A stretch of 64,000 bases of DNA, from the NCBI RefSeq assembly GCF_011089895.1, contig NZ_JAANAT010000001.1, forward strand, positions 2,294,001 through 2,358,000. Direction: 5' to 3'. This DNA comes from Mucilaginibacter inviolabilis (GTDB lineage Bacteria > Bacteroidota > Bacteroidia > Sphingobacteriales > Sphingobacteriaceae). Positions 34,490 through 43,574 of the stretch are shown here, piece after piece (position 1 is the first letter of the stretch; every line of letters begins with the position of its first letter). The notes under the pieces were generated by a model. That model ran no database searches, had not been told where the DNA came from, and saw nothing but the letters and a program-made list of their open reading frames with translations. The position numbers and the translations under genes were made by a program.

Positions 34490-35113
34490 TTATTTATTTA
34501 AATTAACTAGCTGAGCGTATAACTTTTCTGTAGGCAGGCCCACTACGTTGGTATAAGAGCCATTTATGCGTTCAATACCTATTAAGCCAATACGTTCCTG
34601 TATGCCATATGACCCGGCTTTATCAAGCGGGTTATACTGAGTTACGTAACTTTCTATCTCCTGGTTGCTTAGTTTGCGAAAAAACACTTCGGAAACATCA
34701 AAGAAATTATTATAATGTCCTTTATACAGCAAACAAACCCCGGTAATTACCTGGTGTACTTTGCCCGATAGCATTTTGAGCATCTCAACAGCATGTGCCG
34801 GAGTTTCTGGCTTGCCTAATATCAGACCATCTACACAAACAATGGTATCTGCAGTAAGTACCACTTCATCGGTTATGGTACCATCAAAAGCTTCGGCTTT
34901 TTTACGGGCGATGTAAACTGCAACCTCCTGTGGAGTTAGTCCTTCAGGATATGATTCGTCCACATCCTTTAAAACAACCTCAAACTCCATATCCATCAAC
35001 CTGAGCAGATCCTGCCTGCGCGGTGATTTTGATGCCAGAATGATCTTGGGAATAGATGAGCCCCCCAGCCCCCTGAAGGGGGAGCTTTCGATTGGCATAT
35101 TTATATTTTCCAT
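34490..35113 (-). CDS. maf: Maf-type nucleotide pyrophosphatase with repeat-derived N-terminus
   Basis: 207 residues. The conserved start KIILASKSPRRQDLL is at 23-37, followed by EEVAVYIARKKAEAF-like sequence, VLTADTIVCVDGLILGKP and SYGIQERIGLIGIERINGSYTNVVGLP. The family cleaves non-canonical or methylated nucleoside triphosphates. The first 20 residues (MENINMPIESSPFRGLGGSS) are not family sequence: codons 9-20 are the left arm of repeat family F, and the ATG lies in the centre of that element. Last gene of the DUF2520-ferredoxin-iscX-kdsC-maf operon. Confidence 0.93.
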   Translation of the reverse strand: MENINMPIESSPFRGLGGSSIPKIILASKSPRRQDLLRLMDMEFEVVLKDVDESYPEGLTPQEVAVYIARKKAEAFDGTITDEVVLTADTIVCVDGLILGKPETPAHAVEMLKMLSGKVHQVITGVCLLYKGHYNNFFDVSEVFFRKLSNQEIESYVTQYNPLDKAGSYGIQERIGLIGIERINGSYTNVVGLPTEKLYAQLVNLNK

Positions 35114-35170
35114 TCTCTATTAATTGATTAACAGATACACCTTGTTCCCCCTTTAGGGGGTTAGGAGGCT
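35058..35170. repeat. Family F inverted repeat inserted at the maf start
   Basis: The left arm at 35058-35085 (GAGCCCCCCAGCCCCCTGAA...) is inverse to the right arm TTCCCCCTTTAGGGGGTTAG at 35145-35164. The maf ATG at 35111-35113 lies between the arms, and the left arm is translated as part of Maf. The right arm ends 2 nt before the kdsC stop codon region. Confidence 0.85.
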
Positions 35171-35171
35171 T

Positions 35172-35693
35172 TTACCAGCTATAAGCCTGTTCGCTCATCC
35201 ACTTACCCTGCACTTTAAGTACTTTTTCGATAATATCACGGGCGCATCCTTTACCGCCTCCATAGGGAGATACATAAGTGCTTACCGCTTTTATTTCTTC
35301 AACCGCATCGGCAGGACAAACCGGTAAACCGGCCATTTTCATCACCTCCAGATCAGGTATATCATCGCCCATGTATAAAACATTGGTAGCAATGATGGCC
35401 TTTTCTTCGAGGTATATTTTAAAACGCTGTGATTTGGTATGCGTACCCATATAAACATCCTGAATACCCAGGCTGTTTAAACGGTATATAGCACTTTTTG
35501 ACCGGCTGCCCGATATAGCACATACATTGTACCCGCATTTAACGGCCAGTTGCAGTGCATACCCATCTTTAATGTTAAAGGCCCGGCTTTGCTCGCCATT
35601 GTCTGTTACAAAAACAGAGCCGTCTGTAAGCACACCGTCCACATCAAAAATAAACGTGGTAATATCTTTTAATTTTTGTAAAAATGACTCCAC
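35172..35693 (-). CDS. kdsC: 3-deoxy-D-manno-octulosonate 8-phosphate phosphatase (KdsC-like HAD)
   Basis: 173 residues, starting at GTG 35693. C0-type HAD phosphatase: DVDGVLTDGSVFV at about 18-30 carries the nucleophile and acid/base aspartates, ISGSRSKS is motif 2, and YMGDDIPDLEVMKMAGLPVCPADA is motif 4. It removes phosphate from KDO 8-phosphate on the way to lipopolysaccharide core sugar. Genes downstream (maf) and upstream (iscX) are on the same strand. Confidence 0.9.
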   Translation of the reverse strand: MESFLQKLKDITTFIFDVDGVLTDGSVFVTDNGEQSRAFNIKDGYALQLAVKCGYNVCAISGSRSKSAIYRLNSLGIQDVYMGTHTKSQRFKIYLEEKAIIATNVLYMGDDIPDLEVMKMAGLPVCPADAVEEIKAVSTYVSPYGGGKGCARDIIEKVLKVQGKWMSEQAYSW

Positions 35694-35810
35694 CGGGAAT
35701 TAATTATTGAATTAGTGAGTTAGTGAATTATTGAATTTAGCCACAGCAATTGTTTTAATCACTTGATTTTGCAAATTGCCCACTGCTAACTAAAAACTGC
35801 CAACTGCCAA

Positions 35811-36053
35811 TTATTGGTTATCGCGCCATTCATAAACCCAGGCCGATTGGATTTGCTCCAGGTGCCCTTCTGTAGATTCGGCTTTTGTGCCTGCAAAGTT
35901 AGGTAACGCTAAAACCCATTCCAGCAATTCGGTAAAACGAATGCGGTATATTTTTGATTCGTCAAAATCATCACCAAACTTTTCATAAAGTTCAATAGCA
36001 ATGTCTTCGTGATCATTCCAGTGAATAGGTAAGGCAAATTTATTGTCGCTCAT
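35811..36053 (-). CDS. iscX: Iron-sulfur assembly protein IscX
   Basis: 80 residues with the full IscX (DUF528) pattern: LPIHWNDHEDIAIELYEKFGDDFD, then YRIRFTELLEWVLALPNF and IQSAWVYEWRDNQ. A small acidic adaptor that binds IscS and iron and modulates Fe-S cluster assembly. It follows the ferredoxin gene with a 103-nt gap holding an inverted repeat, matching the usual link between IscX and ferredoxin. Confidence 0.93.
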   Translation of the reverse strand: MSDNKFALPIHWNDHEDIAIELYEKFGDDFDESKIYRIRFTELLEWVLALPNFAGTKAESTEGHLEQIQSAWVYEWRDNQ

Positions 36054-36062
36054 TTTTTGTGG

Positions 36063-36150
36063 TACGTTTTACGTGATACGTTATACGTTTTTCTATATTT
36101 TTATGTTTACCGGCCTTTTACGTAAAACGTATAACGTCAAACGTAAAACC
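36063..36150. repeat. Imperfect palindrome of ACGTTATACG-like units between ferredoxin and iscX
   Basis: ACGTTTTACGTGATACGTTA on the left mirrors TATAACGTCAAACGTAAAAC on the right with a few mismatches. AT-rich centre. Confidence 0.75.
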
Positions 36151-36156
36151 CGCTGT

Positions 36157-36489
36157 TTAGTGCCCCAGGAATTGTGACTGATCTGGCAGGGTTACTTCTA
36201 TATCACCGTCGATGATCACACACTGGCAACCCAGGCGGGAGTTGATACGCGGATTTACAGCCCTGTCAATAAAATCTTCCTCTTTATCTGATATTTCCTG
36301 AATATTATCCATTCCTTTATTCACATAAATATGGCAGGTACTGCATCCGCAAACACCGCCGCAATTATGCTGCAGTTCTATGCCGTTCTCCAGGCAAACA
36401 TCTAATACAGATTCTCCTTCGGCAATAGGCAATTCAACCGGTTCGTGCCCTTTTTCCTCGAAATTTATCTTTATTTTAAAAACGTTCAT
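36157..36489 (-). CDS. [2Fe-2S] ferredoxin, ISC type
   Basis: 110 residues. The adrenodoxin-type cluster ligands are in HNCGGVCGCSTCHIYV (about 42-57: C-x5-C-x2-C) with the fourth Cys in RLGCQCVI near residue 88. An electron donor for Fe-S cluster assembly, in agreement with iscX immediately downstream. It has its own TAnnTTTG box, 5 nt before the ATG, inside the end of the upstream gene. Confidence 0.94.
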   Translation of the reverse strand: MNVFKIKINFEEKGHEPVELPIAEGESVLDVCLENGIELQHNCGGVCGCSTCHIYVNKGMDNIQEISDKEEDFIDRAVNPRINSRLGCQCVIIDGDIEVTLPDQSQFLGH

Positions 36490-36494
36490 TTAGG

Positions 36495-36502
36495 CAAAAG
36501 TA
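36495..36502 (-). promoter_or_regulatory. Bacteroidota -7 box before the ferredoxin gene
   Basis: The minus strand reads TACTTTTG, full match to TAnnTTTG, 5 nt upstream of the ATG at 36489. Confidence 0.45.
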
Positions 36503-36508
36503 ACAAAA

Positions 36509-37291
36509 TTACTTGTCCCTGTGCCCACCATTATTGTTTTTGATAATACCCTGACTTAATAAAGTATAAATCTCTTGCCAATATGGCTCATCCTTAAGCA
36601 TTTGCAGGTGAGCATCCATTGTAACCACATCATTTCGTACAGCCGGACCTGTTTGTACGCTTGCCGGCAGTTTTGTCTGCACTTTCTGTGCAGTTTCCAG
36701 TATAAGTGGCTTTAGCATATCAAAATTCATCTGATGCCCGGCCAGCAGCTGTTGTGCCACGGCATAAAGATAATTAGGGAAATTACAGGCAAATACAGCG
36801 GCCAGATGCAATATTTTACGATCGGCAGAGTTAACATGATATATATTATTACTGATCGTAGCGGCCAATTGTTCCAGATCCGCTTTGATATGATCATTAG
36901 CGGCTTCAATACATAGCGGCACGGCCCAAAAATCAACCTCTTTGGTTTTACTAAAGGTTTGCAGCGGATATAATACCCCCGCATTATTGGTAAAAGCCAG
37001 CATATCATTCAAATTGGTTGAACCAGATGTATGTACAATGAGCTTTTGATATCCGGCCAGTGCTTTTACCATTTCTATAATGACACCATCCTTAACAGAA
37101 ATGATAAACATATCGGTATCGGGGCTGATAGCTGCCAGATTATCAATAGCTTCAGCACTCACATGGTAGGCTAACAGGGCGGCGTGCTGAGCGTTGCGAC
37201 TATAAACCTGCACTATACGGTGACCAGCGTTTTTTAATGCTGCAGCCAGGTGCGTGGCCACATTGCCAGATCCGATTAAGGTTATATGCAT
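36509..37291 (-). CDS. Rossmann-fold protein with DUF2520 domain
   Basis: 260 residues. The N-terminal dinucleotide-binding motif IGSGNVATHLAAALK (about 5-19) is followed by VYSRNAQHA and IISVKDGVI. The C-terminal half is the helical DUF2520 domain (LHLAAVFACNFPNYLYAVAQQLL... TGPAVRNDVVTMDAHL). Similar to NADP oxidoreductases and pyrroline-carboxylate reductase folds; substrate unknown. First gene of the operon that ends with maf. Confidence 0.9.
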   Translation of the reverse strand: MHITLIGSGNVATHLAAALKNAGHRIVQVYSRNAQHAALLAYHVSAEAIDNLAAISPDTDMFIISVKDGVIIEMVKALAGYQKLIVHTSGSTNLNDMLAFTNNAGVLYPLQTFSKTKEVDFWAVPLCIEAANDHIKADLEQLAATISNNIYHVNSADRKILHLAAVFACNFPNYLYAVAQQLLAGHQMNFDMLKPLILETAQKVQTKLPASVQTGPAVRNDVVTMDAHLQMLKDEPYWQEIYTLLSQGIIKNNNGGHRDK

Positions 37292-37383
37292 AGTATTTTT
37301 ACAATTAAAATATTTCGTAATCTATTGTAATTTAAATATTTCTGTATTTTAGCAACTATCATCTTCTATCTATCCGTAGCCCC

Positions 37384-38307
37384 ATGAAAATACTTAGAGT
37401 AAGTATCATCATTATTATATTCCTTGTAGGAGCTTCTACCCTTATATTATATAGTTTTTACGAATATAACAATAAGGAAAAAAAGGTTTTAACTACCGCC
37501 GAACGCAAAAATATCGACGGCAAATTTATTAAATTAAGTCAGGGCATTACGCATTATCAGCTCGAGGGACCAGAAAATGGTGAAGTGGTGATATTAGTTC
37601 ATGGCTTTAGCGTTCCGTATTACATATGGGACGGCACCTATGAATTCCTGGTGAAGAACGGTTACAAGGTATTGCGCTATGACATGTATGGCCGGGGTTA
37701 CTCAGACAGACCTGCGACGGTATACAATAAAACCCTGTACAATACACAACTGCTTGATCTTATAACCGCCCTGAAACTACAGGGACATGTAAACCTGGCC
37801 GGTATATCATTTGGCGGCGAAATGATAACCAATTTTGCCTGTCAGCATCCGGGAATCATTAATAAAGTGATCCTGATAGACCCTGCGTATGAGAGCCTTA
37901 AACCAAGCGCTCCCCGCTATTTTACCTTATATAACGAGGGAGTAAATTCCAATAAACGGGCTAAAGATCAGTTAAATGATTTTCTGTATCCCAAGGAGCA
38001 TCCCGGATGGGTAAAACGATACCTGCCGCAGATGGAATACAAAGGTTTTAGGCATGCCCTGGTATCAACCATGTATGATTATGACCAGAACGGGCGACAA
38101 AGTAATATATGCCTAAATAATGTCAATAAACCCGTATTGCTTATCTGGGGCGAAAAAGACAGCACATCACCTTTCCGTTACAGTGATTCTATCCGCAGTG
38201 TACTCAAGGTTGATTTCTTCCCGGTTGCCGGAGCGGCTCACTTACCTTCTATTGAAAAACCAGATACGGTAAATAACAAGATTTTATCTTTTTTAAAGCA
38301 GGGGTAA
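37384..38307 (+). CDS. Membrane-anchored alpha/beta hydrolase
   Basis: 307 residues. One N-terminal hydrophobic helix (about 6-24) is an uncleaved anchor or signal. The hydrolase fold has the oxyanion-site VHGFSVPYYIWD (about 72-83), nucleophile Ser142 in GISFGGE, Asp259 in GEKDSTSPF and His286 in AAHLPSIEKP. Substrate unknown: esterase, lipase or C-C hydrolase are possible. A hypothetical gene follows 45 nt later. Confidence 0.9.
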   Translation: MKILRVSIIIIIFLVGASTLILYSFYEYNNKEKKVLTTAERKNIDGKFIKLSQGITHYQLEGPENGEVVILVHGFSVPYYIWDGTYEFLVKNGYKVLRYDMYGRGYSDRPATVYNKTLYNTQLLDLITALKLQGHVNLAGISFGGEMITNFACQHPGIINKVILIDPAYESLKPSAPRYFTLYNEGVNSNKRAKDQLNDFLYPKEHPGWVKRYLPQMEYKGFRHALVSTMYDYDQNGRQSNICLNNVNKPVLLIWGEKDSTSPFRYSDSIRSVLKVDFFPVAGAAHLPSIEKPDTVNNKILSFLKQG

Positions 38308-38352
38308 AAATTGGCACTGGCCAGCATCCCCAAAATTTTGTAATATTAGGTG

Positions 38353-39099
38353 ATGAAACCTAAATTACTCCTGCTTTTATTTTTATTGATGTCCCTGGGT
38401 AGCTACGCGGAAGGCAAGCGTTTTGCTTTTACTGCGGATACCGCTAAACTGCATAAAACAAAAACAAAACATATTAAAAAGCTACAACCGATTGTATTCC
38501 GTGTTGTTCATAGCCGTGAATCTGTTAAAGGTTACAAACCCTGGTATGATGACTGTGTTTTCACTAATCAATACACCATTGCACAACGCTTAAAAAAGTA
38601 TCCATTTTCAAAGGCAGTAAAAATATTAGCTGTTTCATTTAATGGAGATGCAGAACCAAATTCTCCTATCGTTATTGGTGAGCTTAAGTCAGATACCCGA
38701 TCTTATGCGGAGAAACAGTTACTCAAAGGATTAACCATTATTAAAGATAGTTTAGATTATTCTACACTATATGAGGTTAAAACACTAAATCAGGATCAGA
38801 TCAATCACCTTACCAATATTATTTACAACACAGCTTACAAAAAGATTCTACCTAATACCACAGACTTAGGCTATGCTTGTTATGCCCCTCGCAATGCATT
38901 CATATTTCTTAATAAATATGGAAAAGTAATTGATTATCTGGAAATATGTTTTGAGTGCAGAAAGTTCGAATCGAAATATGGGAAATTATCTATTGGTGAT
39001 TACTGCAACCCAAAATTCGATATGCTCAGGAAATGCTTTGCCGATGCAGGAATAAAAAACATGGAACTGCAGAACGACGGAATGAATAACATGACATAA
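38353..39099 (+). CDS. Secreted hypothetical protein with conserved cysteines
   Basis: 248 residues from the ATG at 38353. A signal peptide (MKPKLLLLLFLLMSLGSYA) is followed by KRFAFTADTAKLHKTKTKHIKK and a globular region with Cys at about 73, 181, 204, 207, 221, 232. The segment ACYAPRNAFIFLNKYGKVIDYLEICFECRKFES, then FDMLRKCFADAGIKN, is a widely shared Bacteroidota pattern of unknown function with a CxxC pair. Same direction as the hydrolase, 45 nt downstream, likely co-transcribed. Confidence 0.75.
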   Translation: MKPKLLLLLFLLMSLGSYAEGKRFAFTADTAKLHKTKTKHIKKLQPIVFRVVHSRESVKGYKPWYDDCVFTNQYTIAQRLKKYPFSKAVKILAVSFNGDAEPNSPIVIGELKSDTRSYAEKQLLKGLTIIKDSLDYSTLYEVKTLNQDQINHLTNIIYNTAYKKILPNTTDLGYACYAPRNAFIFLNKYGKVIDYLEICFECRKFESKYGKLSIGDYCNPKFDMLRKCFADAGIKNMELQNDGMNNMT

Positions 39100-39187
39100 A
39101 ACACCCACCTCCTCTTCCAGGGGGAAAGAATTGCACAAGCGTTAGCTTTTACACGATTTATTTTATTTATTCAAGGTATAGAGTAAA

Positions 39188-39907
39188 TCACCCTATTCTT
39201 TCCGCCCAATCAATTCCATCAGGTAAATCAGCGCGGCTAAACTCAATATGCACTACCCTTCTTTTTTGATTGTTGGTGGTTCGATTAGATGCATGTAGCA
39301 GCAAGGGCCGCATAATCATTACCCCGCCCGCTGCCACCGGACAAAGCATTTCTGTTTCTACCTGCCAATCTATTATTTCAGGGCGATAAATTCCCTTCAG
39401 ATGTGATCTGGAGATTACTTTGAGTGCGCCGTTATCCGGGCCGGCATCATCCAGATGGATGCGAATGGTAAAATTATCTTGTAATATACCCAATGGCGGC
39501 TGTACACCAAACTGATTGTGCTTAACCGTCCATGGACCATAGCCTGCTATATCCTTTTTTTGATCAACCACAATGGTAAGGTCCTGATGCCAGGCCACAA
39601 ACCAGTTGGACAGCTCGGGCTTATCAAAGTAGATGGATTTGACGGCGAAATATCCTTCGCCAAACAAGCTACTGATCAGTGTTTTTAAATTGTTGTTAAA
39701 AATTAAAGGAACAGTCTGAGGCACTTCCTTTAAAAATTGCCTGATGGCAAACAGATCATCCGTTTTTCGAAAAGTCGGGTTTGATGGATCAACAGCTTCA
39801 ATGATAGCAAGGATAGACTCTACTTCTTCCGGTGTATAAACATCCTCAAGAATGGTAAACCCATTATTGAGGATGCTTTCACGGTGAGCGATTAAATGAT
39901 TATCCAT
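39188..39907 (-). CDS. Phytanoyl-CoA dioxygenase family protein
   Basis: 239 residues from the ATG at 39907; a TTG at 39919 is in frame but less likely. Fe(II)/2-oxoglutarate oxygenase fold: the HxD pair in AWHQDLTIVV (near 110) and distal His in PLLLHASNRT near 205, with the 2-oxoglutarate Arg in the following KRRVVHIEF. Family members hydroxylate lipids or small molecules. Substrate unknown. Isolated, at the end of a minus-strand stretch. Confidence 0.88.
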   Translation of the reverse strand: MDNHLIAHRESILNNGFTILEDVYTPEEVESILAIIEAVDPSNPTFRKTDDLFAIRQFLKEVPQTVPLIFNNNLKTLISSLFGEGYFAVKSIYFDKPELSNWFVAWHQDLTIVVDQKKDIAGYGPWTVKHNQFGVQPPLGILQDNFTIRIHLDDAGPDNGALKVISRSHLKGIYRPEIIDWQVETEMLCPVAAGGVMIMRPLLLHASNRTTNNQKRRVVHIEFSRADLPDGIDWAERIG

Positions 39908-40051
39908 ATTAGGGATCAAACTTACGAAGTTTTAAAAACTTCGTAAGTTTCCGTATGGCTTGAAACAACAACTTTTTGGTCGGAATAAAGATGTATTCAA
40001 AAGCCCTCTCCATCCCGATAGCTATCCGGGTGGAGAGGACTCAATGAGGTC

Positions 40052-42505
40052 TTAAACCACTTTCAATTCTTTTTTCCGGCGCAGTATCGACATAAAGAAA
40101 CCGATCACCATAATGATAGTACCTGCCCAGAAGAAATTGATATATGGGAACTGGATGGCCTTCATCACAATAAATTTCTTTTTGCTTTCCGGCTGCTGGT
40201 ACACCATGATCTCCACCTTCTTATTCTCGGGTATTACCTTACTGAAACGCAATTTCAAACCGGCATCATCAACCTTACGGGCAAAATCAAATACGTTACC
40301 ATTTTTGATCATGTATACAGGTACCACGGTATAGTGATTACCATGTGTTACCACTTCCAGGTTGGCGCCAATAGCCACATCACTATCGCTAAGCGGGATG
40401 TTTTGCACTTTAGCTTCTTTGTTCAGACCTTTTACTAAAATATAACCATCGCGGTATTTGATAGTATCGCCAGGTTTTACTTCATGGCTAACAGGTGTAT
40501 CATAGTTCTTATCGTCATCAACCTCGTCATGAGCACTTTCGGAACCACCTTCGGTAGCACTAATAGCGTTTGACATGGTGATGTGTGTATACATGTCATG
40601 GAACAGGTAATGTTTGGTATCCGGCGATGAAGCCAGCTGACCTTTATTTACCTGTACCTTGGGTTTCAGCACAAATTCATTGGTCACTTTGCCATTGGCA
40701 TCAACCTGCTTGTAATCAACCTTAAAGAAGTGGTTAGGGGCCGAGATTGAGTCGCCAGTATAGGTTACCAGGAAATCACCCATTTTTACAGGCTGGTTAC
40801 GATAAACGATGATGTTTTCACGCGGGTTTTGCTCCTTGGCAAACTCAGGCGAAAAGCCTTCGCCAGTATTGTTAATAGAGATAACGTTGGTGGTACCCGC
40901 GGCAATCAGGGCGCCTACCAACAGTAAACCAAAACCGATATGCGCTACAGCCGATCCAGCCAGTTTGTATTGGCCCTTAAATGCATCGGCCAATATTTTG
41001 GCATTGGCTACAACTGAGTATACCGAACCCCACATCACCAATATAAACACTGCATTCAATTTATAAACGCCGGTTCCGTACACTACTAAAGCAGTTATTA
41101 AAGCTCCAAAAAGCAGGTACAAACCTGTAGTGATAAAAAAGCGGGTAACATCGGTTTTCTTATATTTTAAAAACTGGGTAAAACCAGTGAGTATGGTTAC
41201 TACAAAAGCAAAAGACGATTGGATAACATTATAATGTTTAATTATATTGGACGGGGGGGCTATTTTAGTACCGAACATAGCGTTCCATACCGGTACAGAA
41301 GTTACCACCAGTAAATGGAAGCATGATAAGCCTAAAAATACCGAGCCAACAAACATCCAAAACTCGCGTGAGTAAGTGTCTTCATCTTTTTTGGTGATCG
41401 GTAGGTGTTTCCAGCGCACCACCAGTAATACTACTGAAAGCACCAGGAATATCAACACGCCGATAACCAGCTGCCAGAACATACCATTATCGGTAAAGGA
41501 GTGTACCGAAGTATCGCCCAGAATACCACTGCGTGATAGGAACGAGGAATACCAAACCAGTACAAAGCTGATGAGGACTAAAAACGTGGCGGTAAAGTAA
41601 GAGTGACCAGTATTTTTAAATACGATGAGTACGTGCAAGGCTGCTACCATCGTAATCCACGGGAAGATGGAGGCATTCTCTACCGGATCCCAGGCCCAGA
41701 AGCCATCAAAGTTCAATGATTCATATGCCCAGAATGATCCCATGATAACGCCCGTACCCAATATCATACAAGCAAACAAGGTATATGGTATAGCGGGAGC
41801 AACCCACTCTTTATAACGCTTTTGCCAAAGACCAGCTACCGCGTAAGCAAAAGGTACTACCATAGATGCAAAACCCAGGAAAAGGGTTGGCGGGTGAATG
41901 ATCATCCAATAGTTTTGCAGGGATGGGTTCATACCCTGTCCGTCTTTTATAAATGATAGATAGTCGGGATTTTGGAAGATGGGCGCTTCGAGTGCTTTGC
42001 GTAACAGCAGAAATGGCGAGCTGCCGATGCGGGTACCTAAAATTTCGACACCCAACACCATAGTGGCTAAAACCACCTGCGAAAAGGCAACCACCGCCAT
42101 TACCGGACGCTCCCATGATTTGGCTCTGCGGATGAGGATATTACCTAAAACAGCCTGCCAAAAGGTCCACAGCAGGAAGCCTCCCTCCTGCCCGTTCCAG
42201 AAACCTGATACAATGTAGTAAACTGGTAAGGAGCGCGAGGTATAAGCCCAGGCATAATGATACTCAAAATAGTGATTATAAATAACGTAGAACAGGCATA
42301 CGCCCATACCCAGTATAGAGATAGAATTGATATAAAAGCCGATGCGACCCAGGCGCTGCCATGAGCTATCGTTTTTGCCGGCATCTTCGGTAGTGGCAAA
42401 ATAATAGCTGATAAATGATATAAGCGCCGCGCCAAAAGAAAGAACGATAAAAAACTGACCTATCTGGCCGGGTAAAAGGTGTTCACCTTTAAAAACTGTA
42501 TCCAT
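40052..42505 (-). CDS. ccmF: Cytochrome c heme lyase subunit CcmF/CcsA type
   Basis: 817 residues with about 15 hydrophobic helices. The heme-handling WWD-type loop is FDGFWAWDPVENASIFPW, and a second loop has FWNGQEGGFLLWTFW. A large domain outside the membrane (about 560-770) lies before the last helix. In system I maturation CcmF joins heme from CcmE to apocytochrome c. It follows ccmE on the same strand, 84 nt away, and the gap holds an inverted repeat. Confidence 0.92.
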   Translation of the reverse strand: MDTVFKGEHLLPGQIGQFFIVLSFGAALISFISYYFATTEDAGKNDSSWQRLGRIGFYINSISILGMGVCLFYVIYNHYFEYHYAWAYTSRSLPVYYIVSGFWNGQEGGFLLWTFWQAVLGNILIRRAKSWERPVMAVVAFSQVVLATMVLGVEILGTRIGSSPFLLLRKALEAPIFQNPDYLSFIKDGQGMNPSLQNYWMIIHPPTLFLGFASMVVPFAYAVAGLWQKRYKEWVAPAIPYTLFACMILGTGVIMGSFWAYESLNFDGFWAWDPVENASIFPWITMVAALHVLIVFKNTGHSYFTATFLVLISFVLVWYSSFLSRSGILGDTSVHSFTDNGMFWQLVIGVLIFLVLSVVLLVVRWKHLPITKKDEDTYSREFWMFVGSVFLGLSCFHLLVVTSVPVWNAMFGTKIAPPSNIIKHYNVIQSSFAFVVTILTGFTQFLKYKKTDVTRFFITTGLYLLFGALITALVVYGTGVYKLNAVFILVMWGSVYSVVANAKILADAFKGQYKLAGSAVAHIGFGLLLVGALIAAGTTNVISINNTGEGFSPEFAKEQNPRENIIVYRNQPVKMGDFLVTYTGDSISAPNHFFKVDYKQVDANGKVTNEFVLKPKVQVNKGQLASSPDTKHYLFHDMYTHITMSNAISATEGGSESAHDEVDDDKNYDTPVSHEVKPGDTIKYRDGYILVKGLNKEAKVQNIPLSDSDVAIGANLEVVTHGNHYTVVPVYMIKNGNVFDFARKVDDAGLKLRFSKVIPENKKVEIMVYQQPESKKKFIVMKAIQFPYINFFWAGTIIMVIGFFMSILRRKKELKVV

Positions 42506-42510
42506 ATTTT

Positions 42511-42580
42511 AAGTCAAAATTCAAAAGTCAAAAGTTAAAAGTCAGGCATTTATGCTTTTTTGACTTTTGAATTTTGACTT
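42511..42580. repeat. 23-bp perfect inverted repeat between ccmE and ccmF
   Basis: AAGTCAAAATTCAAAAGTCA (start of the arm at 42511) is exactly inverse to 42558-42580, around a 24-nt centre. Confidence 0.8.
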
Positions 42581-42589
42581 TTAACTTTA

Positions 42590-43000
42590 TTATATACCGG
42601 CCTGCGTGGCCTTTGCTTCTGTAATTTCTAACTTGTCCTGAGTGTATTTGGAAGGGCATTTCATCAGGATCTTGGAGGCGTGAAACTCCTGGCCAACCAT
42701 GGTACCGGTTAATACCAGCTGCTCGCTGCGTTCAAAGTCTTCGGGTTTGGTACCTGTAAAAACCACTTTGCGTTCCTCACCTTTATTATCTTTCATATAA
42801 AATGAAAAGTAATTGGCATCCTTAGTGGCATCATAATACAACTTTTTTGCCGTATTCAGGTGCCCTACTATATGCAGTTCGCTGGTAGTTTTTGTAGCGT
42901 CGCTAAAAGAACCATAGGTACTGGAGTTGGAGTAAACACTAATGATAACCGCTATAGCGATGGCTATAACTACAAGACCAAAAATTGCACTTTTCTTCAT
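42590..43000 (-). CDS. ccmE: Heme chaperone CcmE, CxxxY type
   Basis: 136 residues with an N-terminal membrane helix (about 5-24) and an OB-fold domain. ELHIVGHL and LVLTGTMVGQEFHASKILMKC mark the family. Where the classical protein has HxxxY as heme attachment site, this one has Cys115-Pro-Ser-Lys-Tyr119, the CxxxY form known from system I* organisms. It accepts heme from the CcmC complex and hands it to CcmF. A TAnnTTTG box lies 30 nt upstream. Confidence 0.92.
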   Translation of the reverse strand: MKKSAIFGLVVIAIAIAVIISVYSNSSTYGSFSDATKTTSELHIVGHLNTAKKLYYDATKDANYFSFYMKDNKGEERKVVFTGTKPEDFERSEQLVLTGTMVGQEFHASKILMKCPSKYTQDKLEITEAKATQAGI

Positions 43001-43030
43001 TCCGAGGCTTATAAATTATATAATAGATTG

Positions 43031-43038
43031 CAAAAATA
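43031..43038 (-). promoter_or_regulatory. Bacteroidota -7 box of ccmE
   Basis: The minus strand reads TATTTTTG, full match to TAnnTTTG, 30 nt before the ccmE ATG. Confidence 0.5.
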
Positions 43039-43185
43039 CAAAACATAGCGCTAATAAAATTCATTACATGTCATATGTGCTATTTAGAATTATTCTTGAT
43101 AGACATTTTAGAGGTCAGAATTAAGGGTCAGGAATCAAGATTTTGGGCATGTGGAGTTGATTCACCTTTCCTCCTTTATCTTTAA

Positions 43186-43289
43186 GCGTTATTGCGAGCG
43201 CAGCGTGACAATCCCCGTTTAGAAGATTAACTTGTAAATCGCACCTGTAAAGTCGGGGATTGCCACGTCGTCCCTCCTCGCAATGACGC
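43186..43289. repeat. Family E interspersed palindrome (copy 2)
   Basis: The ends GCGTTATTGCGAGCG and CGCAATGACGC, with inner GACAATCCCCG/CGGGGATTGCC, fit family E. Confidence 0.82.
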
Positions 43290-43574
43290 ATGCTGGATAC
43301 TTTTGTTATATTTACCTAAAGCAAATACCATGAGTAACACATGCAGACTAAGATTGGAATGGATACCAGAGGCGTATAAATCTGAGGGGCGGGCTATAGA
43401 AAACAATCAGGTTAACAAAACTGCTATCACTTCCGTATTATATAAAAGATTACTAAAGAACCATTTTCAAAAAACTGGTGGTAAACAAAAAATAGCCCGC
43501 TAAACTTACTCTTTTATCCGTTTGTAATGCCTGGTGTTCCGTAAGCCTGTTCAAGACAAATACAAAGAGGAAGC

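Larger units (their letters stand above)
43001..43574. other. 0.57-kb region without a confident gene
   Basis: It contains the ccmE promoter box, a family E repeat and a 58-codon frame from the ATG at 43330 (MSNTCRLRLEWIPEAY...) to 43503. That frame has no recognisable family or control signals, so I leave it as doubtful. Confidence 0.5.

Noticed and set aside
43330..43503. 58-codon frame MSNTCRLRLEWIPEAYKSEG...
   Set aside because: No family, no clear promoter or ribosome-binding site, short length, and it lies beside a repeat. Not enough support for a gene.
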